Positions 1 to 7,983 of a stretch of DNA of 64,000 nt are shown here, one piece after another. How positions within the stretch are numbered: the stretch's first letter is position 1; each line of letters begins with the position of its first letter. A program made the position numbers and the translations under genes. Source of the stretch: Actinomyces sp. oral taxon 414. Lineage in GTDB: Bacteria > Actinomycetota > Actinomycetes > Actinomycetales > Actinomycetaceae. The notes under the pieces were generated by a model. The model was not told the DNA's origin and did no database searches. It saw only the letters and a program-made list of their open reading frames with translations. The stretch is from NCBI RefSeq assembly GCF_001278845.1, contig NZ_CP012590.1, positions 1,178,001 to 1,242,000 of the forward strand. Reading direction: 5' to 3'.

Positions 1-948
1 ATGCGAGTTCTTGAAAAAACGGCTGCCTTCTTCGCGAGAGAACGTCGGTGAGCGAGCGCCACAGGGCTCATCCGCCGCGAAGAAGGCAATTACCCCGTCG
101 CCTCCATGTGCGAACTGGTCGGAGTGTCGAAGTCCGGCTACTACAACTGGCTGGGCCGGCCCGAGGCCGCCACGAAGGTCAGAAGGAGGAAGCTGGCACT
201 GTTGGTCGAGTCTGAGTTCAAGGCCTCCGACATGATTCTGCGGGTACCGGCGCCCCGCCGCCGCTCTGAAGCGCAAGGGCACCGTCGTGTCCCCCGACAC
301 GCCTCCGCCCCCCTCATGCGGGAGAAGGGTCTGAAAGCCGCTCAACCGTGCCGGAAGGTCCGCACCACCACACCGCGCCGGGCGACATCGACACCCGCCC
401 CGACCTGGTGGACAGGGACTCCCGCCGCCGAGGCCCCCGGGCTCAAATGGGTCGGGGACATCACCTACATCCGCACGTGGGTCGGATTCGTGTATCTGGC
501 CACTGTTCTGGACTGCTGCTACCCGAGAAAGTCGTCGGCTACGCCATGGCCGACAACATGAAGACCGACCTGATCTGCAAGGCCACCGGGTATGGCCGTG
601 CGCCGCTGCCCCCACCAGGAGGAGGTCACGATCTTCCACACGCGGCCGGGGCAGTCAGTACACCTCACAGCAATTCGCCAAACATCTGAAGAACTACAAG
701 ATCCTCCCCTCCGTCGGGAGAACCGGCGTGTGCTGGGACAATGCCTGGGCGCAAGTCCTTCAACGCCACCCCGGGAGAACGAACGCGTCCACGCCCGTGG
801 TGCACCACCACACGGGAAAAGGCCATCAAAGATGTTGCCTCGTGGATCGAACTGACCTATAATCATACGCGACTCCACTCGGCACTGGGGTACCGCACCC
901 CCAACGAGGCCGAACACGAGCTGAACAGCCGGAAACAAGCAGCCTGAG
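1..948 (+). pseudogene. IS3-family transposase remnant, cut by the window edge
   Basis: The first codons read as the end of an IS3 OrfA (LEKTAAFFAR). OrfB pieces follow in changing frames: SMCELVGVSKSGYYNWL near 103-150, GLKWVGDITYIRTWVGFVYLATVLD near 440-510, and the typical C-terminus WIELTYNHTRLHSALGYRTPNEAEHEL near 841-925, stopping at 948. IS3 OrfB is the DDE recombinase that moves the element. Several frameshifts separate the pieces, so it cannot be made as one protein. It abuts the toxin fragment that follows and probably caused that gene's loss of its upstream part. Confidence 0.85.
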
Positions 949-1458
949 ACCACCAAAAACCACAGTCCGAAGAACACCGAGCACTCCAAATCCCAACCCA
1001 CAGGCCGCACCACCACCGTCCACAACCTCACCATCCACGGCCTGACCAACTACTACATCACCACCACCACCGGCACCCGGGCACTCGTACACAACGAATA
1101 CGGCACCCAGGTACCGTACGGGTTGACCGAGTTGAGTCGAAAAGTTCAGGAGGCACGACTTGCGGCAGGAGATAGGCGTCACAATTATGCGGCAGCTCTT
1201 CTTGAAGATGGGGATACGGTTATCGGAGTCTCAAATAAAAGACACCACGCCGAAGTAGACATCCTTGAAAATAAGGCGAACGGACGTAAGGTAATTTCAT
1301 CGTTCACCGAATTCGAGCCGTGCGGATTTAAGTGTGGACCCAAGCTTGATCGATCGAAGATTACTGATGTGACATGGTCGTTTCCATGGAATCCGCCCGA
1401 AGTTCGACCCGCCTCTAGGGCTGCGAGAGACGAAGCAATAAGGAGACTGTTTGAATGA
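949..1458 (+). pseudogene. Polymorphic toxin C-terminal fragment: Hint tail plus deaminase-fold toxin domain
   Basis: The open frame directly after the IS3 relic has no start of its own. From about 1003 it reads TTTVHNLTIHGLTNYYI and then ALVHNEY, the usual end of a pretoxin Hint (autoproteolytic) domain. The toxin module follows: LSRKVQEARLAAGDRRHNYAAALLEDGDTVIG, then HHAEVDIL, then FEPCGFKC, ending ITDVTWSFPW. The HAE and PC-x3-C motifs are the zinc ligands and catalytic Glu of the nucleic acid/nucleotide deaminase superfamily, resembling the XOO_2897-like toxins of secreted polymorphic systems. The secretion and repeat regions of the parent protein are absent, so this is an orphan toxin tip. 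It overlaps the next gene by 4 bp, as toxin and immunity genes often do. Confidence 0.72.
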
Positions 1459-1931
1459 ATGTGTATGCAAAACGCTTTAGGATTCCAAATCGATTTCGCA
1501 CATCTCTCAGTTCAGACGAATGCAAAGTCCTGGAGGTTGACGGCGTTCCTTTTGTTGACGAATACGGGGCTTTTCCCCCGGTGGACGAACTTCGAACCGA
1601 CCCTTCAGGGCGTTACCTCCTGTTCAGTGAATCGGGAATTGATGCCTTTATTGGCATTGATCTGATGTCGCATCACATCATTGAAATTATTGATCTGGGG
1701 CAGGGGCTTCATTTTGTCAATAGTACATTAGGCCAATATGTTGCGTCGTTTCATATTTTCGTCGCAGGACTTCCTTATGCGTCTGATGATACTGATCCAG
1801 GTGGCGACAGTCTTGGCGTTGCCGCACAGCACTTTAGGGACGCAATCAAAGATATTGACCTAAAGGCTGCAGAAGATAATTCTATGTGGAGTGAGTTAAG
1901 TTGGAATATCGCTAACGGAGATTGGCAGTAG
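1455..1931 (+). CDS. SUKH-4-like immunity protein
   Basis: A 158-residue protein whose ATG overlaps the stop of the deaminase toxin fragment (ATGA). The stretch GRYLLFSESGIDAFIGIDLMSHHIIEIIDLGQGLHFVNSTLGQYVASF follows the SUKH-4 pattern: strand, ligand-like acidic turn, then FVNSSLxxF. SUKH proteins bind and neutralise cognate toxins, including deaminase toxins, in the cytoplasm. No signal peptide or membrane segment is visible. The gene is clearly richer in A+T than the chromosome around it, as expected of a transferred cassette. Position directly after the toxin supports the immunity role; the SUKH-4 assignment is by pattern only. Confidence 0.62.
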   Translation: MNVYAKRFRIPNRFRTSLSSDECKVLEVDGVPFVDEYGAFPPVDELRTDPSGRYLLFSESGIDAFIGIDLMSHHIIEIIDLGQGLHFVNSTLGQYVASFHIFVAGLPYASDDTDPGGDSLGVAAQHFRDAIKDIDLKAAEDNSMWSELSWNIANGDWQ

Positions 1932-2020
1932 GAAGGTTTTTCGGAAGGTTGATGACTCCCTGTCCAAACGATTTTTCTGCCCACTCGTGAGAGCGATGCC
2001 GAATATGTGTTGGGTATAGT

Positions 2021-3007
2021 GAGCCTTTCTCACCAGGGTTCGTGTTAAGAATCGTGTCAGGATTCGTGCCAGAGTGTGATGATGACGAGGGCGGCGGCCA
2101 TGATCGTGGTGATGGTGGCGGGGCCTGGGGAGACTCGTTGCAGGGCCCTGAAGTGCTTGAACATGGCATTGGCCCTCTCGGCCGGGGCCCGCAGGGCGGA
2201 CAGCAGGCTGTTGCAGGCCTCCTCGTCGGGGGTCGGGCAGGGGTTCTTCGTGGGCACGAGGATGCCGATCCCGGCACCCTGGTACCCCTTGTCCGCCAGG
2301 ACCGGCATCCCCAACCAGGCCGACCGGTACAGGGCCGGCAGCACGTGGAGTCTGGCCGCGGTCAGGTCGTGGGTGGAGCCGGGCTCCACCGGACCCGTGT
2401 ACACCGGGAACCCAGCGAAAATCCATCACCACCTGCACGTTGCCCCCGAAGGCCCCGGCCAAGACCTGAATACCACAGGTGGCGGCCCGTGTCCGGGTTG
2501 CGCTGAGCCACCCGGTCGGTGCGGATCAGGGTCCCGTCCAGGCCGGCGTTCGGCTCTTTCCGCTCGCGCAACCGCTGAAGGACCTCGGGAAGGTCCGGGG
2601 CCCGGTCGGCGATCACCCCCAGGGCCCCGTAGCGGGTACCGGTAGGCCGTGGCCCGGCTCACCCTCGAGTCGCGGGCCAGGGTGGTCAGGGCGGTGCCCG
2701 CCACCATCCACCCCAGCACCAGCACCGCCCGGGACCCGGCAGGTGGCCGCCCTGGGCCAGGGCCTCGCGTCGTGCGCCCTGCGGTGGGCGGCCAACCACA
2801 GGCAGATGGTGTGGGCGATGGACTCGGGAACGTCGAGAGTGGCAGGATAGGACAGCACGCGGGGACCCCCTGGTAGTGATTCGTGTGGTTAGAACACACT
2901 ATCCCGGACCGGTCCCCGCGCGCACCACACCCACCCCCCGCCCAATCCTTCCCGCACCACCGCGCCGATCCCCGGCTCTGGACCGCCAGTTCTGGTGAGA
3001 AAGGCTC
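2021..3007 (-). mobile_element. IS-A: IS5-like insertion sequence, 987 bp, degenerate transposase
   Basis: The ends are inverted repeats of GAGCCTTTCTCACCAG (2021-2036, and its complement ending at 3007). A 3-bp direct repeat AGT flanks the element (2018-2020 and 3008-3010), matching an IS5-type target duplication. The right flank resumes in the middle of a SUKH gene whose intact relative lies at 6158, so the insertion cut that gene. The same terminal repeat recurs at many places in this window (see findings). Confidence 0.85.
2057..2858 (-). pseudogene. IS-A transposase, frameshifted (IS5-like DDE)
   Basis: Reading on the minus strand, the protein begins MLSYPATLDVPESIAHTICLWLAA at 2858 and continues in other frames through GVIADRAPDLPEVLQRLRERKEPNAGLDGTLIRTDRVA to GMPVLADKGYQGAGIGILVPTKNP, then ERANAMFKHFRALQRVSPGPATITTIMAAALVI. 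Those blocks match a DDE_Tnp_4-type transposase: D in LDGTLIRTD, D in LADKGYQG, E in AERANAMFK. At least two frameshifts separate the blocks, so the copy is dead unless corrected. Confidence 0.8.
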
Positions 3008-3096
3008 AGTACATCCGGGTGATGGATGCGTGGCCCGCGCCCTGGAAGACCATCCAGGAGGAGCGGGAGAAACGGGCTGGAACCGAGTCCGGATGA
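3008..3096 (+). pseudogene. C-terminal stump of a SUKH immunity gene
   Basis: The bases right of IS-A encode QYIRVMDAWPAPWKTIQEE...ESG and then stop. This matches, almost codon for codon, the end of the intact SUKH gene at 6158-6871 (QYLRVMDAWPAPWKTIQEE). It is the last 29 codons of a second copy, the rest having been lost at the IS-A insertion. Confidence 0.85.
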
Positions 3097-3156
3097 GTCC
3101 GGAACCGGAAGTGGATTCGAGGCGTCAATGCGCGGCTGAGAAGAAGGAGGAGTGTC

Positions 3157-3252
3157 ATGCTGTCGTTCAGATGGGTGCTCGGCGATATGACCGATAACAG
3201 CCCCGAGGAGATCCCGAACCTGCTGGCCGACCTCGCCAATGTCGATGAAGAA
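3157..3252 (+). pseudogene. N-terminal fragment of the small protein encoded at 6932
   Basis: ATG at 3157 follows an AAGAAGGAGGAG ribosome site and encodes about 33 residues nearly identical to the start of the 6932-7252 protein (LGDMTDNSPEEIP.LLADLANVDEE). The reading frame is cut by the left end of IS-B. Together with the stump at 3008 it shows that the SUKH plus small-protein gene pair existed twice here, this copy being broken on both sides by insertion sequences. Confidence 0.85.
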
Positions 3253-4136
3253 CGAAGCTTATTCAGAGGGTGGTTTTGAATACGTAGAGTGAGAGTGCGG
3301 CGGTGATGGTCTGTTCGAATGTGTGCAGGGGGCGGCGGTAGTCGGTGTGGAGGATTCTCCAGGCCTTGATGTGGGCGATGGTCTGCTCGACCACCTGGCG
3401 GATCCGGCTGATGCTCTTATTCGCCTCTTCGGCGGCTTCGCTCAGTTCGCCGTTGGGGGGCTTCTTGTGCGGGGTGATCATTCCCTTGCCGATGTATCCC
3501 TTGTCGGCGATCCATCCGGAGGGGTCCAGGCCGTCGAGCAGTCCGGAAGGCGCCTGGTGCGGCCACGTCGTGCATGGACCCCGGGTAGGGGTCGGAGGCC
3601 CACACGAACCTTCCGTCGGGCCGGACCAGGATCTGGACGTTCATCCCCGCGCGCTTGTGCTTGACCGACCACAGATCGCGGTGACCGTGCCAGTCCAGGC
3701 AGGGGAAGAGGGTGCCGTCCACCACGTAGTCGCAGTCCTCGGGCACCTCCTCCGCGGTGAGCAGAAGGACCGTCAGAGTCCGGGCGATCGCCGCCGTGAT
3801 CGCCTTGATGGCCCGCGGGAACAGTGGGCTGAGACACACCCAGGATCTCTCCGATCACCGCCTGCACAATGTTGTGACGCATGTAGATCAGCGCCGCCCT
3901 CAAAGACCCCCGCAGCCCCAGGCTCGGCGGATACCCCTCGACCCCCTCCTCGCGCAGCCAGGCGAGCAGCTCGTCGAACTCGTCGTCAGTCAGACCTGTG
4001 GTACACTCCATCATGATGGCCCACTCCTTCCGGGGTCATGGGGATGTTTCTTTCACGCCCATGATACCCCACGGGGGTGGGCCATCATAATATCGCCTCC
4101 CGGAAATGACCCAGGACACACCCAGAATAACCTTCC
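3253..4136 (-). mobile_element. IS-B copy 1: IS5-like insertion sequence
   Basis: The boundaries come from the second copy (7984-8871), whose ends are GGAAGGTTATTCAG and its complement. Here the left end is worn (CGAAGCTTATTCAG) and the right end reads CAGAATAACCTTCC. Inside are disrupted transposase frames on the minus strand. The right flank begins with coding bases for LVHNEY of a toxin gene, so the element separates an immunity fragment from an unrelated toxin fragment. Confidence 0.8.
3263..4014 (-). pseudogene. IS-B transposase, frameshifted (IS5-like DDE)
   Basis: The minus strand begins MMECTTGLTDDEFDELLAWLREEGVEGYPPSLGLRGSLRAALIYMRHNIVQAVIGEILGVSQPTV and changes frame through DYVVDGTLFPCLDWHGHRDLWSVKHKRAGMNVQILVRPDGR and WASDPYPGSMHD to SISRIRQVVEQTIAHIKAWRILHTDYRRP. 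DGTL, the GSMHD region and the E of VEQTIAHIK are the DDE core of DDE_Tnp_4 transposases. Several frameshifts are present. Confidence 0.8.
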
Positions 4137-4390
4137 AGGGACGCTCGTACACAACGAATATGACACAACTCCAGGTGGAGGCAGTATTGACTACGGTGAA
4201 CTTGATAATCTGGGAAGACCGACCGGAACTATTGCTTATGTGACACAAGACATGCTCGATACGGGGACGAGAGTCCCCGATGGGATCAAACCGTCCGGGT
4301 TCGAGGGCGGGCTGTTGGACATGCGCGCGGTCACCTGCATGAGACTCGACTGGGCGGATCCGGAACAGAGAAATCAAATGTGGTGGCTTT
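4137..4390 (+). pseudogene. 5' part of a DNA/RNA non-specific endonuclease toxin (EndoNS_2 type), frameshifted
   Basis: The fragment starts TLVHNEY, the end of a Hint domain, and shares CTCGTACACAACGAATA with the deaminase module at 1083. It continues SIDYGELDNLGRPTGTIAYVTQDMLDTGTR...IKPSGFEGG, the entry of the PF13930-type endonuclease. Around 4315 one base is gained or lost: the next frame reads GHARGHLHETRLGGSGTEKSNVVAL, the His-containing catalytic stretch of that family. Coding then stops at the GAGTC end of an insert and resumes at 5949. Such toxins cut nucleic acids of competitors after contact-dependent delivery. Confidence 0.78.
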
Positions 4391-4449
4391 GAGTCTTTCT
4401 CACAGAAAGATCCCCGGCCCCGCGCCGCCGTTCCTGGCGAGAAAGGCTC
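4391..4449. repeat. 59-bp miniature IS-A derivative
   Basis: Both IS-A-type ends occur within 59 bp: GAGTCTTTCTCACA at the left and TGGCGAGAAAGGCTC at the right, with no room for a gene. Similar 59-bp units lie at 29734 and, cut short, at 7936. Confidence 0.65.
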
Positions 4450-4487
4450 AATGGATCCAACTTTGCATTGAGTCTTATCAATAGGTA

Positions 4488-5132
4488 GTGATGATGAAGG
4501 ACTGGATGCGGCTGCTCTCGAGTGTTCTCCCTCCGCCGGAGGAGGTGAGCCCGCGGTGGCGGATCCCCGCAGGGGATGATGCCACGGCGTATCCCGGCGA
4601 CTATCTGGAGCTCATGGGCCTGTACGGCCCCGGTTACGTCGACGACTTCCTGTGCCTGCTCGCTCCGCAGCATCCGAATGAGAACCTGGACGCTCACCGC
4701 CTGGGGCCGGTGTGGGTGAAGGGCATCGAGGAACTGGCGGGGACGGTCGGCGAGCGGCTGCCGCCGGAGGTGGAGGACTTCGGCGACCTGGTCGCCTGGG
4801 CGAGCACCGATAACGGCGACATGTGCTTCTGGATCCCGGGCCGGCGGGACCCGTCCGCCCACCTGGTGGCGATCCGCGCGGGACGCGACGACGAATGGTC
4901 CGTCCACACCATGGGCATCGCCGAATTCCTTGTCAAATGGCTCCGGCACCGACTCGTTGTCCCCGTCTTCCCCGACGACGTCCCCGCGGACGAGCACTCC
5001 TTCACGCCCCTGGTGACAGACAGTCCCGATCCTCCACCCGCGGCGCCCTCGACGGACTACCTTGCGGGCCTGGCGTTCGCGACGGAAGACAGCGTGATCA
5101 CACGTATCGATCACGGTGCGAGACTGGCTTAG
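4488..5132 (+). CDS. SUKH (SMI1/KNR4) family immunity-like protein
   Basis: A 214-residue cytoplasmic protein. The stretch PGDYLELMGLYGPGYVDDFLCLLAP, then LVAWASTDNGDMCFWIPG, is the SMI1/KNR4 core: an YGxG loop followed by the strand carrying STDNGD. It is a divergent relative of the protein at 6158 (WGSTDNGDLCLWVVP). GTG 4488 and ATG 4491 or 4494 are all possible starts, and no good ribosome site decides between them. There is no intact toxin next to it; it sits in an insert bounded by IS-A ends. The immunity role is inferred from family and context. Confidence 0.72.
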   Translation: MMMKDWMRLLSSVLPPPEEVSPRWRIPAGDDATAYPGDYLELMGLYGPGYVDDFLCLLAPQHPNENLDAHRLGPVWVKGIEELAGTVGERLPPEVEDFGDLVAWASTDNGDMCFWIPGRRDPSAHLVAIRAGRDDEWSVHTMGIAEFLVKWLRHRLVVPVFPDDVPADEHSFTPLVTDSPDPPPAAPSTDYLAGLAFATEDSVITRIDHGARLA

Positions 5133-5159
5133 AGGTCGCGTCAGTAGGTCAGGGTTTGC

Positions 5160-5474
5160 GGGTGGGGTGGATCGTCAGGCCGTGCTCGCCACCATCCACC
5201 GCAGCACGAGCACGGCCTGAACCCGACAGGTGGCCGCCCTCCGCCACGGACGCGCATCATGGACCCTGCGATGGGCCGCCAACCACAGACGGACGGCGTG
5301 GGCGATGGACTCGGGAACATCCGAAGTGGCAGTATGGGACAGCACGGGGGACCTCTCCTCAGCCAGAACAACCATCCCGAACGGCCCCCGCGCGCACCAC
5401 CCGGCGTCGTCTTGGACCTACCGCGTCCATGCCAATCCTGGTCAGTTCGAGGGTCTTCCTGGTGAGAAAGGCTC
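5160..5474 (-). mobile_element. IS-A remnant (5' third and one end)
   Basis: The minus strand encodes SHTATSDVPESIAHAVRLWLAAHRRVHDARPWRRAATCRVQAVLVLRWMVA, matching the transposase start of IS-A at 2021-3007. The end TGGTGAGAAAGGCTC finishes at 5474. The rest of the transposase and the other end are missing. Confidence 0.8.
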
Positions 5475-5533
5475 AGTGTTTTGAAGACCACCGATAGTAC
5501 GCCCACCAGAATCCCAGGGAACAGGGCGAAATC

Positions 5534-5899
5534 ATGATAGAACACGAGATTCTTCCGGAGGAAATCGTAGTGAAGTTGCGAAACCTTTTGATATCTATCG
5601 TAAAAAAAGATGCCCGCAACGGCACCGACTCTCTTCCGGGCGGCAATATTTCATGGCTCAATGCCGATCGGACCCTTGAGGATTATCCGGCAACTTTTAT
5701 TGTGCCACCATCGGAGTTCGCCGACTGCATTGAATACGGAGAGTATTATGGAGAATTGAGGGACGGGAGTGGATTCTGGATTGACTGCCCCTTGTGGACC
5801 AAGGAGGAGGGGCGTTCGGACTTGGAGGTGCAACTCTTCGTGAAAACTGCGAGGGATGGCACCTGGGATCTTAATGTCACGAACATACTGGTACCATAA
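5534..5899 (+). CDS. DUF7668-like small protein, probable immunity protein
   Basis: A 121-residue protein, MIEHEILPEEIVVKLRNLLISIVKKD..., with FADCIEYGEYYGELRDGSGFWIDCPLWTKEEGRSDLEVQLFVK in its second half. The [DL]W[TK]EEGRSDLEV stretch resembles DUF7668-type proteins and the C-terminal domain of the 343-residue protein at 28624 (NWIDCLLWTEAERPSDVEISLKI). It is A+T-rich beside its neighbours and lies 60 bp after an IS-A end. No signal peptide. Its toxin partner is not identifiable here. Family assignment is by pattern; the immunity role is inferred from the locus. Confidence 0.6.
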   Translation: MIEHEILPEEIVVKLRNLLISIVKKDARNGTDSLPGGNISWLNADRTLEDYPATFIVPPSEFADCIEYGEYYGELRDGSGFWIDCPLWTKEEGRSDLEVQLFVKTARDGTWDLNVTNILVP

Positions 5900-5945
5900 C
5901 GGCACCAATTTTGAACGTACTCGACCCCTAGAGTCAGAAAGGCTC

Positions 5946-6147
5946 TCTGTAGTAGAGTCCGGTTAACACTCCCGTGATGAGTGGGTATGAGAGAATGGTG
6001 CGGGGCTGGGTGGGCGCCGGGAATGATACGCTCTACTCGTCCACTCCGATCTACGAGGGGAATAACCCCATGCCCGTGGGTGTGGCGCTGTCCGCGGAGA
6101 GCAGTGCCGGACATACAATGGATGTAATAATTCCCAACCAGAAGTGA
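5946..6147 (+). pseudogene. 3' part of the split endonuclease toxin
   Basis: Right after an IS-A-type end the frame reads SPVNTPVMSGYERMVRGWVGAG, then LYSSTPIYEGNNPMPVGVALSAES and VIIPNQK before the stop at 6145-6147. PVNTPVM, the TPxYxGNNPxPxGV strand and the NxQ end match the C-terminus of EndoNS_2 toxins. Two in-frame TAG codons (5950-5955) precede it, where LYQ would be expected after NVVAL of the 5' part. With the piece at 4137 it makes one interrupted toxin. Confidence 0.75.
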
Positions 6148-6157
6148 GGTTTCTACG

Positions 6158-6871
6158 ATGAGGGACATGACCGAGGACCTGGTGGGGCTGGTGCCGCCTC
6201 CGGAGGAGCCCGAGCTGGCTGGCGGGGGTGCGCCGGAGTCGGTGGTCCTGCCGGAGGACTATCTGCACTTCCTGTCGGTGTACGGGGTGGGGACCTTCGA
6301 TATGTTCCTGCACGTCATGGCCACCGTGCACGACAATGAGTACATGAGCGTCCGGGAGCGGACGGCCTCGTTCTGGTCGATTCTGGCGCGGATGCTGGAG
6401 CCCAATCCGACGGTGGAGCCCCTGAGGGACATGCTCAGCGCCGGTGCCGGGGGGTTCGATCCGGTGGCGCCCCTGGCGGACTCGCTCCGCGCCGCGGCGT
6501 CGGTGGCGGTGTGGGGGTCGACCGATAACGGCGACCTGTGCCTGTGGGTGGTGCCGGCCGAGGGTGAGGACGGCTTCGTGCTCATCATCGGCTCGAGATT
6601 CGAGGACTGGTACGAGTACGGGGTGGGCATCACGGAGTTCCTGTACCGGATTCTCACGGGAGACATCCGCTGCCCCGCATTCCCCGAGGACTTCCCGACA
6701 ACTGGCGTTCAGATGGTGTTCGGCGACGTTGTCACGGTCGCAGATCTGCCGACGGCGAGGCACTCGTTCCTCACCGGCGATCAGTATCTCCGGGTGATGG
6801 ATGCGTGGCCCGCGCCCTGGAAGACCATCCAGGAGGAGCAGAAGAAGCAGGCCGGGGCCCAGTCCGGGTGA
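6158..6871 (+). CDS. SUKH (SMI1/KNR4) family immunity protein
   Basis: A 237-residue protein starting 10 bp after the stop of the endonuclease toxin remnant, behind a GTGAGG ribosome site. The SMI1/KNR4 core is visible: LPEDYLHFLSVYGVGTFDMFLHVMA, then ASVAVWGSTDNGDLCLWVV, then YGVGITEFLYRILTG. SUKH proteins are immunity proteins for many nuclease toxins, and the tight placement suggests it protects against the toxin whose end lies just upstream. A truncated second copy of this gene is at 3008-3096. No membrane segments. Confidence 0.78.
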   Translation: MRDMTEDLVGLVPPPEEPELAGGGAPESVVLPEDYLHFLSVYGVGTFDMFLHVMATVHDNEYMSVRERTASFWSILARMLEPNPTVEPLRDMLSAGAGGFDPVAPLADSLRAAASVAVWGSTDNGDLCLWVVPAEGEDGFVLIIGSRFEDWYEYGVGITEFLYRILTGDIRCPAFPEDFPTTGVQMVFGDVVTVADLPTARHSFLTGDQYLRVMDAWPAPWKTIQEEQKKQAGAQSG

Positions 6872-6931
6872 GTTCGAAAGTGGCAGCGGATTCGACGCGC
6901 TAATACGCGACTGAGAAGAAGGAGGAGTTGA

Positions 6932-7252
6932 ATGCTGTCGTTCATGTGGGTGCTCGGCGATATGACCGATAACAGCCCCGAGGAGATCCCGGCCCTGCTG
7001 GCCGACCTCGCCAATGTCGATGAGGAGCATGTCGATGTCGGATTCGGGAAGGGGGACTTCGGTGTCAGCGTCCTCGCCGACAGATGGATCACCATCGAAG
7101 ACGTGGAGAGAGGCTCTCTGCCTCCCTTCAGCTTCCACGCCTCCGATGATGAGACGATCGTGGAGATTGGGCGACTGCTGGATGAGGGGAGGCTGAACGA
7201 GATCCTGGATCGGTATCCGTGGCAGGCCGGCTACCCCAGAGCCGACCGTTGA
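6932..7252 (+). CDS. Small acidic protein of unknown family, probable second immunity protein
   Basis: A 106-residue acidic protein with a strong AAGAAGGAGGAG ribosome site: MLSFMWVLGDMTDNSPEEIPALLADLANVDEEHVDVGFGKGDFGVSVLADRW. I do not recognise the family. It follows the SUKH gene by 60 bp, and the same pair, in the same order and spacing, occurs in the broken copy at 3008-3252, so the two genes travel together. Cytoplasmic by appearance, with no Cys cluster or catalytic motif. Confidence 0.6.
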   Translation: MLSFMWVLGDMTDNSPEEIPALLADLANVDEEHVDVGFGKGDFGVSVLADRWITIEDVERGSLPPFSFHASDDETIVEIGRLLDEGRLNEILDRYPWQAGYPRADR

Positions 7253-7578
7253 GGCAGCCCGTCCGATGTAGGCGCCGCCGCCCGGCGGGCTGCGGAGTCG
7301 ATGGGGCGGTGGTCCGATTCAGGGTCTTCAGAGCGTGCGCGGCACCGGTTGCCGGTGCCCCTGGTGAGGCCGCGGTGGTGGCCGAGGCCCGGACCCCGGT
7401 GGCGCTCCGGGAGCGCATCGGCGACCCGACGGATCGAGACCCGGTACCTGAGCGTCGCATCCGGCACGATGCTGCGGCTCGTAGCCCACCATTCGGTGGA
7501 TGCTCCCGGGCGCCTGTCATGGCCGATGGGTCCACCAGGCCCATCGCCCAGGTTTGAAGGTCGGTGATCGGGTTCTGG

Positions 7579-7668
7579 GCCCGCAACCCCCCATACGGGG
7601 GCCGATGCGACGATGAGGAGCATGCACGCCTCGGTCTCGGCCCGCAACCCCCCATACGGGGGCCAATG
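7579..7668. repeat. Two 29-bp direct repeats 61 bp apart, CRISPR-like
   Basis: The repeat, starting GCCCGCAACC and containing CCCCCATACGGGGG, stands at 7579-7607 and 7640-7668, with one mismatch and a 32-bp unique stretch between. The 29/32 geometry and dyad centre resemble type I-E CRISPR units, but only two copies exist. The second copy runs into coding bases for a Hint fragment, so a local duplication is an alternative. Confidence 0.35.
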
Positions 7669-7870
7669 AGGCCCGCAAGGTCCTGGTCGCCCCGGTGCAC
7701 GAGGAGGCCGTCACCTGGAGGGTGCCCACCACCGACGGCGGCGGGATCGTCACCACCACACCCACCCACCGCTTCTGGGTCCAGGGTGCCGGCTGGACCA
7801 AGGCCCAGGACCCGGCCCCCGGCGACCGCCTGCGCGGCACCGCCCCCGGGCGGCTGTGCGAGGATGTCTC
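7650..7870 (+). pseudogene. Fragment of a pretoxin Hint domain
   Basis: The frame encodes NEARKVLVAPVHEEAVTWRVPTTDGGGIVTTTPTHRFWVQGAGWTKAQDPAPGDRLRG. TPTHxFWV and GWTxAQDLxPGDxLRG are hallmarks of pretoxin Hint domains of polymorphic toxins, which release the toxin tip by self-cleavage. Neither the protein body before it nor the toxin tip after it is present. Hint tails at 1003 and 4143 could be later parts of such genes. Confidence 0.72.
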
Positions 7871-7935
7871 ACCGTCCTGTATCGTCCCCGTCCTTCTCGC
7901 GCCGCCGCGCCGAGCCCGACTCCTGCGCCGCTCCC

Positions 7936-7983
7936 GCTCTTTCTCACCATCATGCCGATCTGGATCTTTGGGCCGCCGTTCCT
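7936..7983. repeat. Truncated IS-A miniature
   Basis: GCTCTTTCTCACCA at 7936 and the inner bases up to CCGCCGTTCCTGG match the 59-bp miniature at 4391. Its right end is missing because IS-B copy 2 starts here. Confidence 0.5.

Larger units (their letters stand above)
4391..5945. mobile_element. 1.55-kb insert bounded by IS-A-type ends, carrying two immunity-like genes
   Basis: The left edge is GAGTCTTTCTCACA (4391) and the right edge TCAGAAAGGCTC (ending 5945), both worn versions of the IS-A terminal repeat. On each side lie adjoining pieces of one endonuclease toxin: ...SNVVAL before, and SPVNTPVM after. Only about three codons are missing between them. Inside are a miniature element, a SUKH gene, an IS-A remnant and a DUF7668-like gene. 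It may be one compound insertion or several nested ones; I cannot tell which. Confidence 0.6.

Noticed and set aside
7231..7647. Minus-strand frame after the small immunity-like gene
   Set aside because: No ribosome site, no domain, and its repetitive motif is produced by the 29-bp DNA repeat.
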